A stretch of DNA of 10,014 nt from contig CANJYI010000072.1 of NCBI GenBank assembly GCA_947478975.1, positions 1 to 10,014 of the forward strand, written 5' to 3'. This document shows, one piece after another, positions 1 through 6,371 of this stretch; the stretch's first letter is position 1, and each line of letters opens with the position of its first letter. The position numbers and the translations under genes were made by a program. The notes under the pieces are model-generated. The model was given only the letters and a program-made list of their open reading frames with translations, was not told where the DNA came from and searched no databases. This DNA is from Chthoniobacteraceae bacterium. GTDB lineage: Bacteria > Verrucomicrobiota > Verrucomicrobiia > Chthoniobacterales > Chthoniobacteraceae.

Positions 1-951
1 GACAAGCTGTTTCGCGCCGCGTTCTCCAATCCTGAGACTGCCGCGGCTTTTCTGCAGGCGTACCTGGATCCGGCGCTTGTCGCCCTTGTCGATTGGGACA
101 GCCTCCACGTCGAACCGGGCAGCTTCATCGACGCCCAGATGAAGGCCAGCGAGGCGGACCTGCTTTTCACGGCGAAGGTCCATGGGTTGGACACGCACTT
201 TTACTTTCTGTGCGAACACCAAAGCAGCGAGGACGCCCTAATGCCGCTGCGCGTGCTAGCGTACATGGTGCGGATCTGGACCGAGGAGGCCAAGGCGGCA
301 CCGGGCGCAGCGCGGCTGAGGCCGATCATCCCGGTGGTGGTGGCCCAGGACAACAAGGTGTGGAAGACTTCCACCAGGTTTCACGACCTGTTCCATTTGC
401 CGCCTGAGAAATGGGAGGAGGTCCGGTCCTACATGCCGGACTTCAGTTTCCGGCTGCTGCAGTTGGTGGAACTTCCTTTTGAGGGGATCGCGGGGACGCC
501 GGACGGGAGGCTGGCGCTGCGTGCGCTGAAGGCGCAGGCGGTAGGCAAGCTGCTGGAGGACCCAGTATGGGAACCGGCGTTGCTGCGGGTGGTATCGGCC
601 GAGGTGCTGGACTATTTGATCCGCTACGTTTGGAATCAGGACGTTGACAAGGAAGGATTTGGGCTGAGATTGAGGGAGCTGCCAAGATCGGACTTAAACC
701 CAGAAACTATGACACTCGCACAAAGAATCCGCGAAGAGGGCCGAGAGGAGGGCCGCGAGCAAGGCATTGAAAGAGGGCGCGAAGAGGGGATGCGACGTGC
801 GATTGGGGTTCTTTTGGAGGTTCGGTTTGGGGCAGTCCCCGAGGGGTTGCGTGAGGAGTTGGGACGGGTCAGGGAGATGGATCGTCTCGAGTCGCTCCAC
901 AGGCACGCCATTCGGTGTGGCAGTTTGGACGAGTTCGCCTCTGGGTTCTAG
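1..951 (+). CDS. Rpn-family (YhgA-like, PD-(D/E)XK) nuclease, 5' end outside window
   Basis: Reading frame 1 is open from the first base to the TAG at 949-951, giving 316 visible residues. It opens with DKLFRAAFSNPETAAAFL, which is typical of the extreme N-terminus of Rpn/transposase_31 proteins (PF04754), so probably only a few residues are missing. The nuclease core follows: an aspartate at visible residue 53 (SEADLLF) and the E-x-Q of FLCEHQSS at 72-74, the usual PD-(D/E)XK-like acidic residues. MPLRVLAYMVRIW follows, as is usual in the family. From about residue 244 come five four-residue repeats (REEG-like), then a short helical tail that includes LLEVRFGAVPEGLREEL. Family members are DNA endonucleases linked to recA-independent recombination and to toxin-antitoxin phage defence. 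The nearest start at 139 would cut off conserved residues, so it is not the real one. The gene is convergent with aroC. It is often a mobile or strain-variable gene; no transposon ends are visible. Confidence 0.9.
   Translation, partial: DKLFRAAFSNPETAAAFLQAYLDPALVALVDWDSLHVEPGSFIDAQMKASEADLLFTAKVHGLDTHFYFLCEHQSSEDALMPLRVLAYMVRIWTEEAKAAPGAARLRPIIPVVVAQDNKVWKTSTRFHDLFHLPPEKWEEVRSYMPDFSFRLLQLVELPFEGIAGTPDGRLALRALKAQAVGKLLEDPVWEPALLRVVSAEVLDYLIRYVWNQDVDKEGFGLRLRELPRSDLNPETMTLAQRIREEGREEGREQGIERGREEGMRRAIGVLLEVRFGAVPEGLREELGRVREMDRLESLHRHAIRCGSLDEFASGF
709..951 (+). CDS. Possible intragenic C-terminal Rpn product (RpnS-like antitoxin)
   Basis: An in-frame ATG at 709 lies seven codons before the four-residue repeats. 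Translation from it would give an 80-residue protein made of the repeat helix plus the C-terminal domain. In studied Rpn systems a separately translated C-terminal fragment (RpnS) binds and blocks the full-length toxic nuclease. No Shine-Dalgarno sequence precedes this ATG, but the same is true of the other starts in this window, so that does not count strongly against it. A second in-frame ATG at 790, just after the repeats, would give only 53 residues. Expression is not shown by the sequence; this is a prediction by analogy. Confidence 0.35.
   Translation: MTLAQRIREEGREEGREQGIERGREEGMRRAIGVLLEVRFGAVPEGLREELGRVREMDRLESLHRHAIRCGSLDEFASGF
730..789 (+). repeat. Five tandem 12-base repeats encoding a four-residue unit in the Rpn tail
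   Basis: Five in-frame 12-mers lie head to tail: CGCGAAGAGGGC, CGAGAGGAGGGC, CGCGAGCAAGGC, ATTGAAAGAGGG and CGCGAAGAGGGG. They encode REEG, REEG, REQG, IERG and REEG. Units 1 and 5 differ only at the last base. The period keeps the reading frame, so copies can be gained or lost without breaking the gene. Four-residue repeats of variable number in the C-terminal helix are known for Rpn proteins. That copy number varies in this organism is inference. Confidence 0.85.
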
Positions 952-1132
952 CCCGAGGTCTGCAGTTTGGTGCAAGGGGTGAAAAAAGTGCAAAGAGCGG
1001 TCGCGAAAACCGGCGCAGGACGCGTTTGGCGAGCAATGTGTCCGGAGCACCACCCCTCGCGATGACCAGAGGTGGGAAGCCGGCCTTGTGGATAAAGCTC
1101 AAATCCGAGAGCGTCTCGGCTCGGGGGACATG
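952..1132. other. Convergent intergenic region between rpn and aroC
   Basis: No open frame here looks like a gene. The stretch holds an imperfect palindrome at 1050-1075 (CCACC paired with GGTGG, with a further TC/GA pair past a two-base bulge) around a TCGCGA core. It also holds a short perfect hairpin at 1105-1119. Neither is followed by a long T-run. The palindrome resembles degenerate dispersed intergenic repeats in general form, but a single copy cannot establish that. Confidence 0.4.
1105..1119 (-). terminator. Weak candidate terminator after aroC
   Basis: A perfect six-base stem (CCGAGA/TCTCGG) with a three-base loop starts about 13 bases past the aroC stop codon. On the minus strand it is followed by ATTTGAGCTTTATC, which is T-rich but not a true T-tract. 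The position fits a terminator for the leftward genes; the poor tail keeps confidence low. Confidence 0.35.
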
Positions 1133-2215
1133 CTAGCCGTTCTGAGCGCGCTGGCGCAGGACGTGGTCAGTAAGGACCAACACGGTCATCGCCTCGACCA
1201 TTGGCACGGCGCGGGGAAGGACGCAGGCGTCGTGCCGGCCGCGGGCCTTGAGCTCCACGTCTTCGCCGGCGGGAGAAACCGTCGCCTGTGTTTGGAAAAT
1301 CGTGGCCGTGGGCTTAAATGCTACGCGGAAAATAAGCGCCTCGCCGTTGGAGATGCCGCCCTGAACGCCGCCGGACCGGTTGGTGCGGGTGCGGACCCGG
1401 CCGTCCTCCATGAAGAAGGCATCGTTGTGCTCTGAACCCCGCAGGGTGGTGCCTTGAAAGCCGGAGCCGATTTCAAAACCCTTCGTCGCGGGAAGACTCA
1501 GAACGCCCTTGGCGATATCGGCTTCCAACCGGTCAAAGGCCGGCTCGCCCAAGCCCGGGGGGACGCCGCGCACAACGCACTCCACAATGCCGCCGACGGA
1601 ATCCCCCTCGGAACGGACCGCCTTAATGTGGTCGATCATGCGCGCCGCTACGGCGGCATCCGGACAGCGGACGATGTTGGACTCCACTTCAGCGAACTGC
1701 ACGGTGAGGGGGTCCACCTCGGCCTGAATGTTTTGGATAGAGCGCACGTAGGCGATCACCTCGAGGCCGGGGCACAGGCTGGCGAGGACCCTCTTGCCAA
1801 TGGCCGCCGCCGCAACGCGCCCGATGGTCTCGCGCGCCGAAGAACGTCCGCCGCCCTGCCAGTTCCGGATGCCGTACTTCGCCTGGTAGGTGTAGTCGGC
1901 GTGGGACGGGCGGAAGGCGTGCTCCATCTCCCGGTAAGCCTCTGGGCGCGCGTCCTTGTTGAAGACATTGACGGCGATCGGAGTGCCGAGCGTCTTGCCT
2001 TCAAAGACGCCGGAAAGAATCTGACACGTATCAGCCTCGTCCCGTGGGGTGACGATTTCGCTCTGGCCTGGACGGCGCCGGTCAAGGTCCGCCTGGATGT
2101 CCGCCTCGCAAAGGGCGAGGCGGGGAGGGCAGCCGTCGACCACCACGCCCACGCCGCCCCCATGGGATTCGCCCCAAGTACTAATGCGGAAGAGATGGCC
2201 GAACTGACTGGACAT
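1133..2215 (-). CDS. aroC: Chorismate synthase
   Basis: This enzyme converts 5-enolpyruvylshikimate-3-phosphate to chorismate, the last step of the shikimate pathway, using reduced FMN in the cytosol. Chorismate feeds aromatic amino acids, p-aminobenzoate for folate, and quinones. The 360 residues match the usual length (about 360). All family signatures are present: WGESHGGGVGVVVDG at 14-28, DRRRPGQ at 45-51, the FRPSHADYTY segment with its conserved histidine at 105, GGGRSSARET at 121-130, and the C-terminal RHDACVLPRAVPMVEAM at 327-343. The ATG start gives the expected N-terminus SQFGHLFRISTWGESH and has no Shine-Dalgarno sequence. It lies 38 bases after the stop of the PmoA-like gene, with a terminator-like hairpin in between, so it may have its own promoter or be expressed by read-through. 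Nothing essential is missing. Confidence 0.98.
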   Translation of the reverse strand: MSSQFGHLFRISTWGESHGGGVGVVVDGCPPRLALCEADIQADLDRRRPGQSEIVTPRDEADTCQILSGVFEGKTLGTPIAVNVFNKDARPEAYREMEHAFRPSHADYTYQAKYGIRNWQGGGRSSARETIGRVAAAAIGKRVLASLCPGLEVIAYVRSIQNIQAEVDPLTVQFAEVESNIVRCPDAAVAARMIDHIKAVRSEGDSVGGIVECVVRGVPPGLGEPAFDRLEADIAKGVLSLPATKGFEIGSGFQGTTLRGSEHNDAFFMEDGRVRTRTNRSGGVQGGISNGEALIFRVAFKPTATIFQTQATVSPAGEDVELKARGRHDACVLPRAVPMVEAMTVLVLTDHVLRQRAQNG

Positions 2216-2243
2216 AAGGCGAGCGGGGCGTGGGGTGCGGCGG

Positions 2244-2269
2244 AAAAAGAGCCTTACTTCTTGGGCTCT
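2244..2269 (-). terminator. Intrinsic terminator overlapping the 3' end of the PmoA-like gene
   Basis: On the minus strand AGAGCC (2269-2264) pairs with GGCTCT (2253-2248) across a ten-base loop that contains the TAA stop codon of the PmoA-like gene. The stem runs directly into TTTT (2247-2244), making five Ts in a row with the stem's last base. It is the best terminator shape in the window. It lies only 28 bases before the aroC start codon, so it would separate aroC from the upstream genes or attenuate it. Confidence 0.55.
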
Positions 2270-3270
2270 GCGGGTTTTGCTGCGGGGGCCTTTTCCTTTT
2301 TTGGGGCGGGCGTTTCGGCAGGCTTGAGTGTGACAGTGGGCGTCGGTTCGTCCTTGCCGGTGAAGGCATTGGCAGCCTTTTGGATCTGGTCGGGGGAGAG
2401 AGCGCTGCCCTCCGAGATGACGATCCGCCCCTTCAACGTAAACTTGCCGCCCGCCGGAACGACCGTGTGGAAAAAACCTCCGAAGCGGCCGTAATCACGG
2501 TAGGCCGAGAAGGGAGTGTCCTTGGGGTTGTCGGGATGATTGAGAAAGGCGACGGAGTAGCGCTTTTCGTTGAGGGAAAAGTTTTCGGCAACCCACGGGT
2601 AGTCGCGGTCTTTGTGGGCGTCCGCGTCGGGCTTCGGGTAGACGTAGGTGGTCAGCGTCCGGTCAACATTGCCGGCGGGGCGGAATTGAAGGCCGGCGTG
2701 CTCTGGATCCCCGTTGAGGCTGGTCTCACCGGCGAGAGCGGTGATTTCCGAGCGCATTTCGACAAGTGCGTAAGCGGGTGCGGGTGCGGAGAGAATGGTG
2801 AAAGTGCGCTCCTCCGAAAGGATGGGCGCCTCTGTGGTGCCCTGCCAGTGGAGCAGGACGGTGAAGGAGGCGGAGTCCTTGCCGGGAGTCTGGGAGACAA
2901 TCTTCTGCTGGATGATGTTGCCGCCCTTCATGTGCCAGCGGTCCACGGTGGTGCCGTCGGCTGTGGTGATTTTGGACCAGCCCAGAAACCAGCCCCGGTG
3001 GTGGGTGAACTCTCCGCCGGGACCCTTGGTGATGGGCTCCTTGCCCGCTGCGTCCATGACGTGCAGGTAGGGTTTGTAGGTGTCGTGCAGGCGCTCGGGC
3101 GTGGAGTTGTCGAAGGCGTACTGCCAGCGGAGCAGGGGCTTGCCGTCCTTGAGAACGTCCAGATGGTCGCCGGCGGTGTCTGCAAATGTAAAATCCGCGC
3201 GGGCTGCGCTTGGAGCCAGACAGAGAAGCGGAGCGATGCTCAGCAGGGGAAGGAAGTGGGAACGAAACAT
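2254..3270 (-). CDS. Secreted PmoA-like (PF14100/DUF6807) protein
   Basis: This 338-residue protein starts with a signal peptide: RSH, a hydrophobic stretch at about 6-20, and a likely cleavage after AARA at residue 25. It should therefore act outside the cytoplasm. Family hallmarks are KGPGGEFTHHRGWFLGW at 82-98 with paired histidines 90-91, WHMKGG at 112-117, HAGLQFRP at 191-198, AFLNHPDNP at 241-249 and YGRFGGFF near 260-267. The family is abundant in Verrucomicrobiota and Planctomycetota. Its label 'methane oxygenase PmoA' is misleading: there is no similarity in layout to the membrane methane monooxygenase subunit. A role in carbohydrate metabolism is often suspected, but the reaction is not known. 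The last 30 residues are a low-complexity Lys/Pro/Ala tail, which may be a flexible extension. It lies between panB and aroC, 72 bases after the panB stop, with no metabolic link to either that I can see. Confidence 0.85.
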   Translation of the reverse strand: MFRSHFLPLLSIAPLLCLAPSAARADFTFADTAGDHLDVLKDGKPLLRWQYAFDNSTPERLHDTYKPYLHVMDAAGKEPITKGPGGEFTHHRGWFLGWSKITTADGTTVDRWHMKGGNIIQQKIVSQTPGKDSASFTVLLHWQGTTEAPILSEERTFTILSAPAPAYALVEMRSEITALAGETSLNGDPEHAGLQFRPAGNVDRTLTTYVYPKPDADAHKDRDYPWVAENFSLNEKRYSVAFLNHPDNPKDTPFSAYRDYGRFGGFFHTVVPAGGKFTLKGRIVISEGSALSPDQIQKAANAFTGKDEPTPTVTLKPAETPAPKKEKAPAAKPAEPKK

Positions 3271-3283
3271 GTGTGTGGGAGGG

Positions 3284-3295
3284 TTGAACCTTCAA
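3284..3295. promoter_or_regulatory. Short inverted repeat upstream of the PmoA-like gene
   Basis: TTGAA-CC-TTCAA forms a 12-base near-perfect dyad ending 13 bases before the start codon of the PmoA-like gene. It could be a small operator or a hairpin in the leader. I saw no matching copy nearby, and no convincing -35/-10 pair in the 72-base gap. Confidence 0.2.
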
Positions 3296-3342
3296 GCATC
3301 CCGCCCGGAGTCGGTCTCGCCTAGCTCAAAAAGGGGCCACGT

Positions 3343-4122
3343 CTATTTTTTCGATGCCCTGACCTCGACTGCGAACTGTGCAGCCGCAGAGCGGATGGCG
3401 TCGCCAACGGCGGCCTTGGCTGTCGCGAACTTTGGGCAAAACCAGGGAAAGGCGCCGGTGAGGTCATGTGTGACGAGGACCTGGCCGTCGCAATGCGTTC
3501 CGGAGCCGATCCCGATGGTCGGGACCGGAATGCATTCGGTGATGCGTTGGGCGGCGGCGGGATGGACGAGTTCTAGGACGATGGCAAAAGCGCCTCCCTC
3601 TGTGAGTGCGACGGCGTCGGCGAGCAGCGCGTCGCTGGCATCCGGAGTCTTACCCTTGATGCGGTAGCCGCCCTCAAGGAGGACGCTTTGGGGAAGCATG
3701 CCGATGTGGCCCATGACCGGAATGCCCGCTGCCGCGAGCGCCTCAATCTGGGCGCGGTGCGAAGCGCCCCCCTCTATTTTAACGCCATGGGCTCCAACGT
3801 GGATCAGCGCCCGTGCGTTTTGCACGGCGGCTTCCGGGGTCTCGTAGGTCCCGATCGGAAGGTCCGCAATAAGGGGCGTGTGCGAAAGACCGCGGGCGGC
3901 GGCGGCGGTGTGGTGGAGCATGTCGCCCAGCGTGACATGGGTGGTGTCCGGATAGCCAAGGACGACCATTCCGAGGGAGTCGCCGACGAGCACCCAATCG
4001 ACCCCAGCCTCCTCCAGAAGGCGGGCGCCCGGGTAGTCGTACGCGGTGAGTACGGCCAGTTTGCGTCCGCCGCGCTTCGCCTCGGCCGTGAGGGCCGGAT
4101 GCAGAGAGTCTGCCGGGCTCAT
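3343..4122 (-). CDS. panB: 3-methyl-2-oxobutanoate hydroxymethyltransferase (ketopantoate hydroxymethyltransferase)
   Basis: PanB transfers a one-carbon unit from methylene-tetrahydrofolate to alpha-ketoisovalerate, giving ketopantoate, the first committed step to pantothenate and coenzyme A. The 259 residues match the family (about 264 in E. coli). Motifs: KLAVLTAYDYPGA at 21-33, VGDSLGMVVLGY at 46-57 with metal ligand D48, ADLPIGTYE at 86-94 with D87, HGVKIEGG at 112-119 (K115, E117), MGHIGMLPQS at 137-146, the catalytic glutamate E184 in LELV, and GIGSGTHCDGQVLV at 204-217. The frame stays open upstream to about 4782, but that extension lies over folK and dapB and lacks family similarity. 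The ATG at 4122 is the right start and overlaps the folK stop as ATGA, which suggests translational coupling. No panC lies nearby. Confidence 0.97.
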   Translation of the reverse strand: MSPADSLHPALTAEAKRGGRKLAVLTAYDYPGARLLEEAGVDWVLVGDSLGMVVLGYPDTTHVTLGDMLHHTAAAARGLSHTPLIADLPIGTYETPEAAVQNARALIHVGAHGVKIEGGASHRAQIEALAAAGIPVMGHIGMLPQSVLLEGGYRIKGKTPDASDALLADAVALTEGGAFAIVLELVHPAAAQRITECIPVPTIGIGSGTHCDGQVLVTHDLTGAFPWFCPKFATAKAAVGDAIRSAAAQFAVEVRASKK

Positions 4123-4631
4123 GAAAGAACGGGCCACTGTTGGGGGGAGCGCTGGACGGCGGCTGGATCTGCGAGCGTGCGCAGAAGTTCTCCGGCGGTG
4201 TGTTGCTGGCCGGGGAGGCGGAGATCGGCGCGGATCTCGGCAAGGGGCTCGAGCACGAAGCGGCGCAGGTGGAGACGCGGGTGGGGGATGACGATGGCTG
4301 TCGTGGAAAGGGTGAGGTTCCCGACGTAGAGAATGTCCAGATCGATGGTGCGGGGAGCGTTGCGCGGGCGTTTGGAGGGACGGCCCATGGAGGCCTCGAT
4401 TTCCTGAAGTGCCTCGAGCAGCGAGGCGGGGAGCCCGTTGTAGCCGACCTCGATGACGGCGTTTAAGAACCGCTCTGCGTCGGGCTCCGTTCCGACCGGT
4501 TCGGTCTCGTACAGGCTGGAGGCCAGGCACGAACCGAAGACGCCCTCTATTTTGAGCACCGCGTCCCTGGCACGCACCAGAGCCTCGAGGCGGTCCCCCA
4601 CATTGGAGCCCATTGCAATGCCGGCGCGCAT
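4119..4631 (-). CDS. folK: 2-amino-4-hydroxy-6-hydroxymethyldihydropteridine pyrophosphokinase
   Basis: FolK (HPPK) transfers pyrophosphate from ATP to 6-hydroxymethyl-dihydropterin, preparing it for coupling to p-aminobenzoate in folate synthesis. The 170 residues fit the family. Visible motifs are AMGSNVGDR at 6-14, SSLYETEPVG at 38-47, FLNAVIEV at 55-62, and the HPPK signature RNAPRTIDLDIL at 90-101 with the two magnesium-binding aspartates 97 and 99. PHPRLHLRRFVLEPLAEI at 117-134 completes the core. It starts 14 bases after the dapB stop and its TGA overlaps the panB ATG by 4 bases. folK next to panB is also the E. coli order, and it makes sense because PanB consumes a folate cofactor. 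Confidence 0.97.
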   Translation of the reverse strand: MRAGIAMGSNVGDRLEALVRARDAVLKIEGVFGSCLASSLYETEPVGTEPDAERFLNAVIEVGYNGLPASLLEALQEIEASMGRPSKRPRNAPRTIDLDILYVGNLTLSTTAIVIPHPRLHLRRFVLEPLAEIRADLRLPGQQHTAGELLRTLADPAAVQRSPQQWPVLS

Positions 4632-4645
4632 GGTTGGGCGGCGGG

Positions 4646-5389
4646 TCAGTGCAGGCCAAGCACGTCCTGCATGTCGTAGATGCCCGGTGCGCGGCCATGC
4701 GCCCAGAGGGCGGCACGCAGGGCGCCCATCGCAAAGGTGTCGCGACTCGAGGCTTTGTGGGTGAGTTCGACCCGTTCTCCAAGGGCTGCGTAGATCACGG
4801 TGTGGTCGCCGACCACGTCGCCTCCGCGGACTGCGTGCATTCCGATCTCGGCGGCGGTGCGTTCCCCGACGATGCCAAAGCGGCCGTGGCGCGTGTCCGA
4901 GTTGTAGGAGAGTTGGCGCACCTCGGCGAGAATCTCGGCAAGCCGCTTGGCCGTGCCGCTGGGCGAATCCTTCTTCATCCGGTGGTGCATCTCGACCACT
5001 TCCAGATCGAAGGCCGGCCCGAGGATCTCAGTGGCCTTGCGGGTCAGCCAAAAAAGGGTGTTCACCCCGATGCTGTAGTTCGGGGCGAAGACGACCGGAA
5101 GGGACGCGCCTGCGGCATGGATGGCGGCGATTTCCTCGTCGGAGTGGCCTGTGGTGCCGATGACGAGGGTTTTGCCCGCAGCCGCACACCCCGCTAGGAC
5201 GGAGCCGATAATGGAGTGGTGGCTGAAATCAATGACGGCGTCGCAATGCTGAAGTGCGGCGTGGAAGTCGTCCCCGGCGTCCACCTCGGCCGCCACTGAA
5301 AGCTCGGGAAACGCAGCGGCGCAGCGCACCAAGGCCTCGCCCATGCGTCCACGGGAGCCGTTGATAAGAAGGGAGAGGGGCTTGCTCAT
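4646..5389 (-). CDS. dapB: 4-hydroxy-tetrahydrodipicolinate reductase
   Basis: DapB reduces the DapA product with NAD(P)H to tetrahydrodipicolinate, on the way to meso-diaminopimelate and lysine. The protein has 247 residues, somewhat shorter than the 273 of E. coli but within the bacterial range. The Rossmann loop is GSRGRMG at 11-17; IGTTGH is at 77-82 and APNYSIGVN at 102-110. The active-site segment EMHHRMKKDSPSGTA at 133-147 carries the catalytic H135 and K139 and the substrate-binding SGT. MHAVRGGDVVGDH follows at 184-196. The start is the ATG at 5389, giving the usual hydrophobic first strand (LSLLINGSRG). It lies 36 bases downstream of dapA and 14 bases before folK, almost certainly in one operon. 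Confidence 0.97.
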   Translation of the reverse strand: MSKPLSLLINGSRGRMGEALVRCAAAFPELSVAAEVDAGDDFHAALQHCDAVIDFSHHSIIGSVLAGCAAAGKTLVIGTTGHSDEEIAAIHAAGASLPVVFAPNYSIGVNTLFWLTRKATEILGPAFDLEVVEMHHRMKKDSPSGTAKRLAEILAEVRQLSYNSDTRHGRFGIVGERTAAEIGMHAVRGGDVVGDHTVIYAALGERVELTHKASSRDTFAMGALRAALWAHGRAPGIYDMQDVLGLH

Positions 5390-5402
5390 AAGTGAGAGGG
5401 AA

Positions 5403-5437
5403 GGCCTCGGGCGTCCGAAAACAGGCTAGCGGAGGCC
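5403..5437 (-). promoter_or_regulatory. Inverted repeat across the dapA stop, just before dapB
   Basis: GGCCTC and GAGGCC form a perfect six-base stem around a 23-base loop. The dapA stop codon lies inside the loop, and the base of the stem sits 13 bases before the dapB start. No T-run follows, so it is unlikely to be a strong terminator. It could stabilise the dapA message or lessen read-through to dapB. Confidence 0.25.
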
Positions 5438-6301
5438 GGTTTGGCGCATGGCGGCCTCGACACGCGCACGGCTCGAATCTGCCAGCGGCGCCAGGGGAAG
5501 TCGTACTTCCGGATGCATCTGGCCCAGAAGCGAAAGGGCGTACTTTGTCGGGGCGGGATTGCTTTCTACGAAGAGCTCCTTGAAGAGGGGGTAGAGGTGG
5601 AAGTGGTGTTTGCGTGCGGTGGCGTAGTCGCCGGCCAAGGCCGCGTTCACCAGCGCGGCCACCTGTGCAGGGACGACGTTGGAGGCGACGCTCACCACGC
5701 CGCAGGCACCCACGCTCATGAAGGGGACGGTCAGGGAGTCGTCCCCGGAAAGGATTTCGAATGAGGCTGGAAGAGCCGCACGCAACTGGCTGACGCGCTC
5801 GACAGTGCCGCCCGACTCCTTGATGGCCACGATGTTGGGATAGCGCTCGGCGAGGGTTGCGACGGTGTCCACACCGATCTCGATGCCGCAACGGCCCGGG
5901 ATGCTGTAGAGCATGATCGGTATTTTGACGGCCGAGGCGATGGCGCCGTAATGGGCGACCAAACCCGCTTGGGTGGGCTTGTTGTAGTACGGTGCAACGA
6001 TGAGAGCGGCGTCCGCGCCCAAGCGTTCGGCTTCGACGGTGAGGTTGACTGCCTCGGAGGTGGAGTTCGAGCCGGTGCCGGCGATGACCTTACAGCGGCC
6101 CGCCACAGTTTTTACCGCGAGTGCGATGACGCGGTGGTGCTCGTCGTTGTTGAGCGTGGGGGATTCGCCGGTGGTGCCAACGGGAACCACGCCTGTGATG
6201 CCGGCGCTGATTTGGGTTTCGATGAGGCGCGTGAATGCCGCTTCGTCTAGATGATCTTGGACAAAGGGGGTCACCAGAGCCGTGAAAGTGCCTTCAAACA
6301 T
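5426..6301 (-). CDS. dapA: 4-hydroxy-tetrahydrodipicolinate synthase
   Basis: DapA condenses pyruvate with aspartate-4-semialdehyde, the first committed step of the diaminopimelate/lysine pathway. The 291 residues match the family (292 in E. coli). Conserved elements are FTALVTPF at 6-13, GTTGESPTL at 42-50 with the threonine pair of the proton relay, APYYNKPTQ at 103-111 with Y106, LYSIPGR at 131-137 with Y132 and R137, and the Schiff-base lysine K161 in AIKESGG. SGDDSL follows at 185-190, as in true DapA rather than N-acetylneuraminate lyases. Being paired with dapB settles the function within this diverse aldolase family. The ATG start has no Shine-Dalgarno sequence. Upstream is a 53-base gap from the permease gene with several small hairpins. 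Confidence 0.97.
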   Translation of the reverse strand: MFEGTFTALVTPFVQDHLDEAAFTRLIETQISAGITGVVPVGTTGESPTLNNDEHHRVIALAVKTVAGRCKVIAGTGSNSTSEAVNLTVEAERLGADAALIVAPYYNKPTQAGLVAHYGAIASAVKIPIMLYSIPGRCGIEIGVDTVATLAERYPNIVAIKESGGTVERVSQLRAALPASFEILSGDDSLTVPFMSVGACGVVSVASNVVPAQVAALVNAALAGDYATARKHHFHLYPLFKELFVESNPAPTKYALSLLGQMHPEVRLPLAPLADSSRARVEAAMRQTGLR

Positions 6302-6327
6302 AGAGCCGATGAGACTATGTCCCCAGA

Positions 6328-6371
6328 TTGCCTAGGGCAAGCCTCCCGCGGGAATCAGCCCTGGACGGCTG
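6328..6371. other. Cluster of three hairpins between the permease gene and dapA
   Basis: Three short dyads follow one another: TTGCC-TAG-GGCAA (6328-6340), the perfect palindrome TCCCGCGGGA (6344-6353), and CAGCC-CTGGAC-GGCTG (6356-6371), which overlaps the permease stop codon. GATT at 6326-6329 can also pair with AATC at 6353-6356 around the first two. None has a T-run on the minus strand, so a classic intrinsic terminator is not shown. They may protect the 3' end of the permease message or mark a transcript boundary before dapA. Confidence 0.35.

Noticed and set aside
938..958. Hairpin over the rpn stop codon (CCTC-T-GGG with CCC-GAGG)
   Set aside because: It has a bulge and no T-run downstream on the plus strand; not a supported terminator.
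1454..2494. Long plus-strand open frame (346 residues) opposite aroC and the PmoA-like gene
   Set aside because: It is antisense to aroC, whose signatures are all intact, and has no recognisable domain. Long shadow frames are common in GC-rich DNA.
2230..3324. Long plus-strand open frame (364 residues) opposite the PmoA-like gene
   Set aside because: It mirrors a well-supported gene, is rich in Gly/Val as expected of an antisense frame, and shows no family motif.
3323..3360. Possible terminator after panB (GGGC...GCCC followed by TTTTT on the minus strand)
   Set aside because: The stem is only four bases with a loop of about 17 bases, too weak to list.
4123..4782. Upstream extension of the panB frame
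   Set aside because: It lies over folK and the end of dapB in another frame, is Arg/Pro/Ser-rich, and is not part of PanB. The ATG at 4122 gives a normal-length enzyme.
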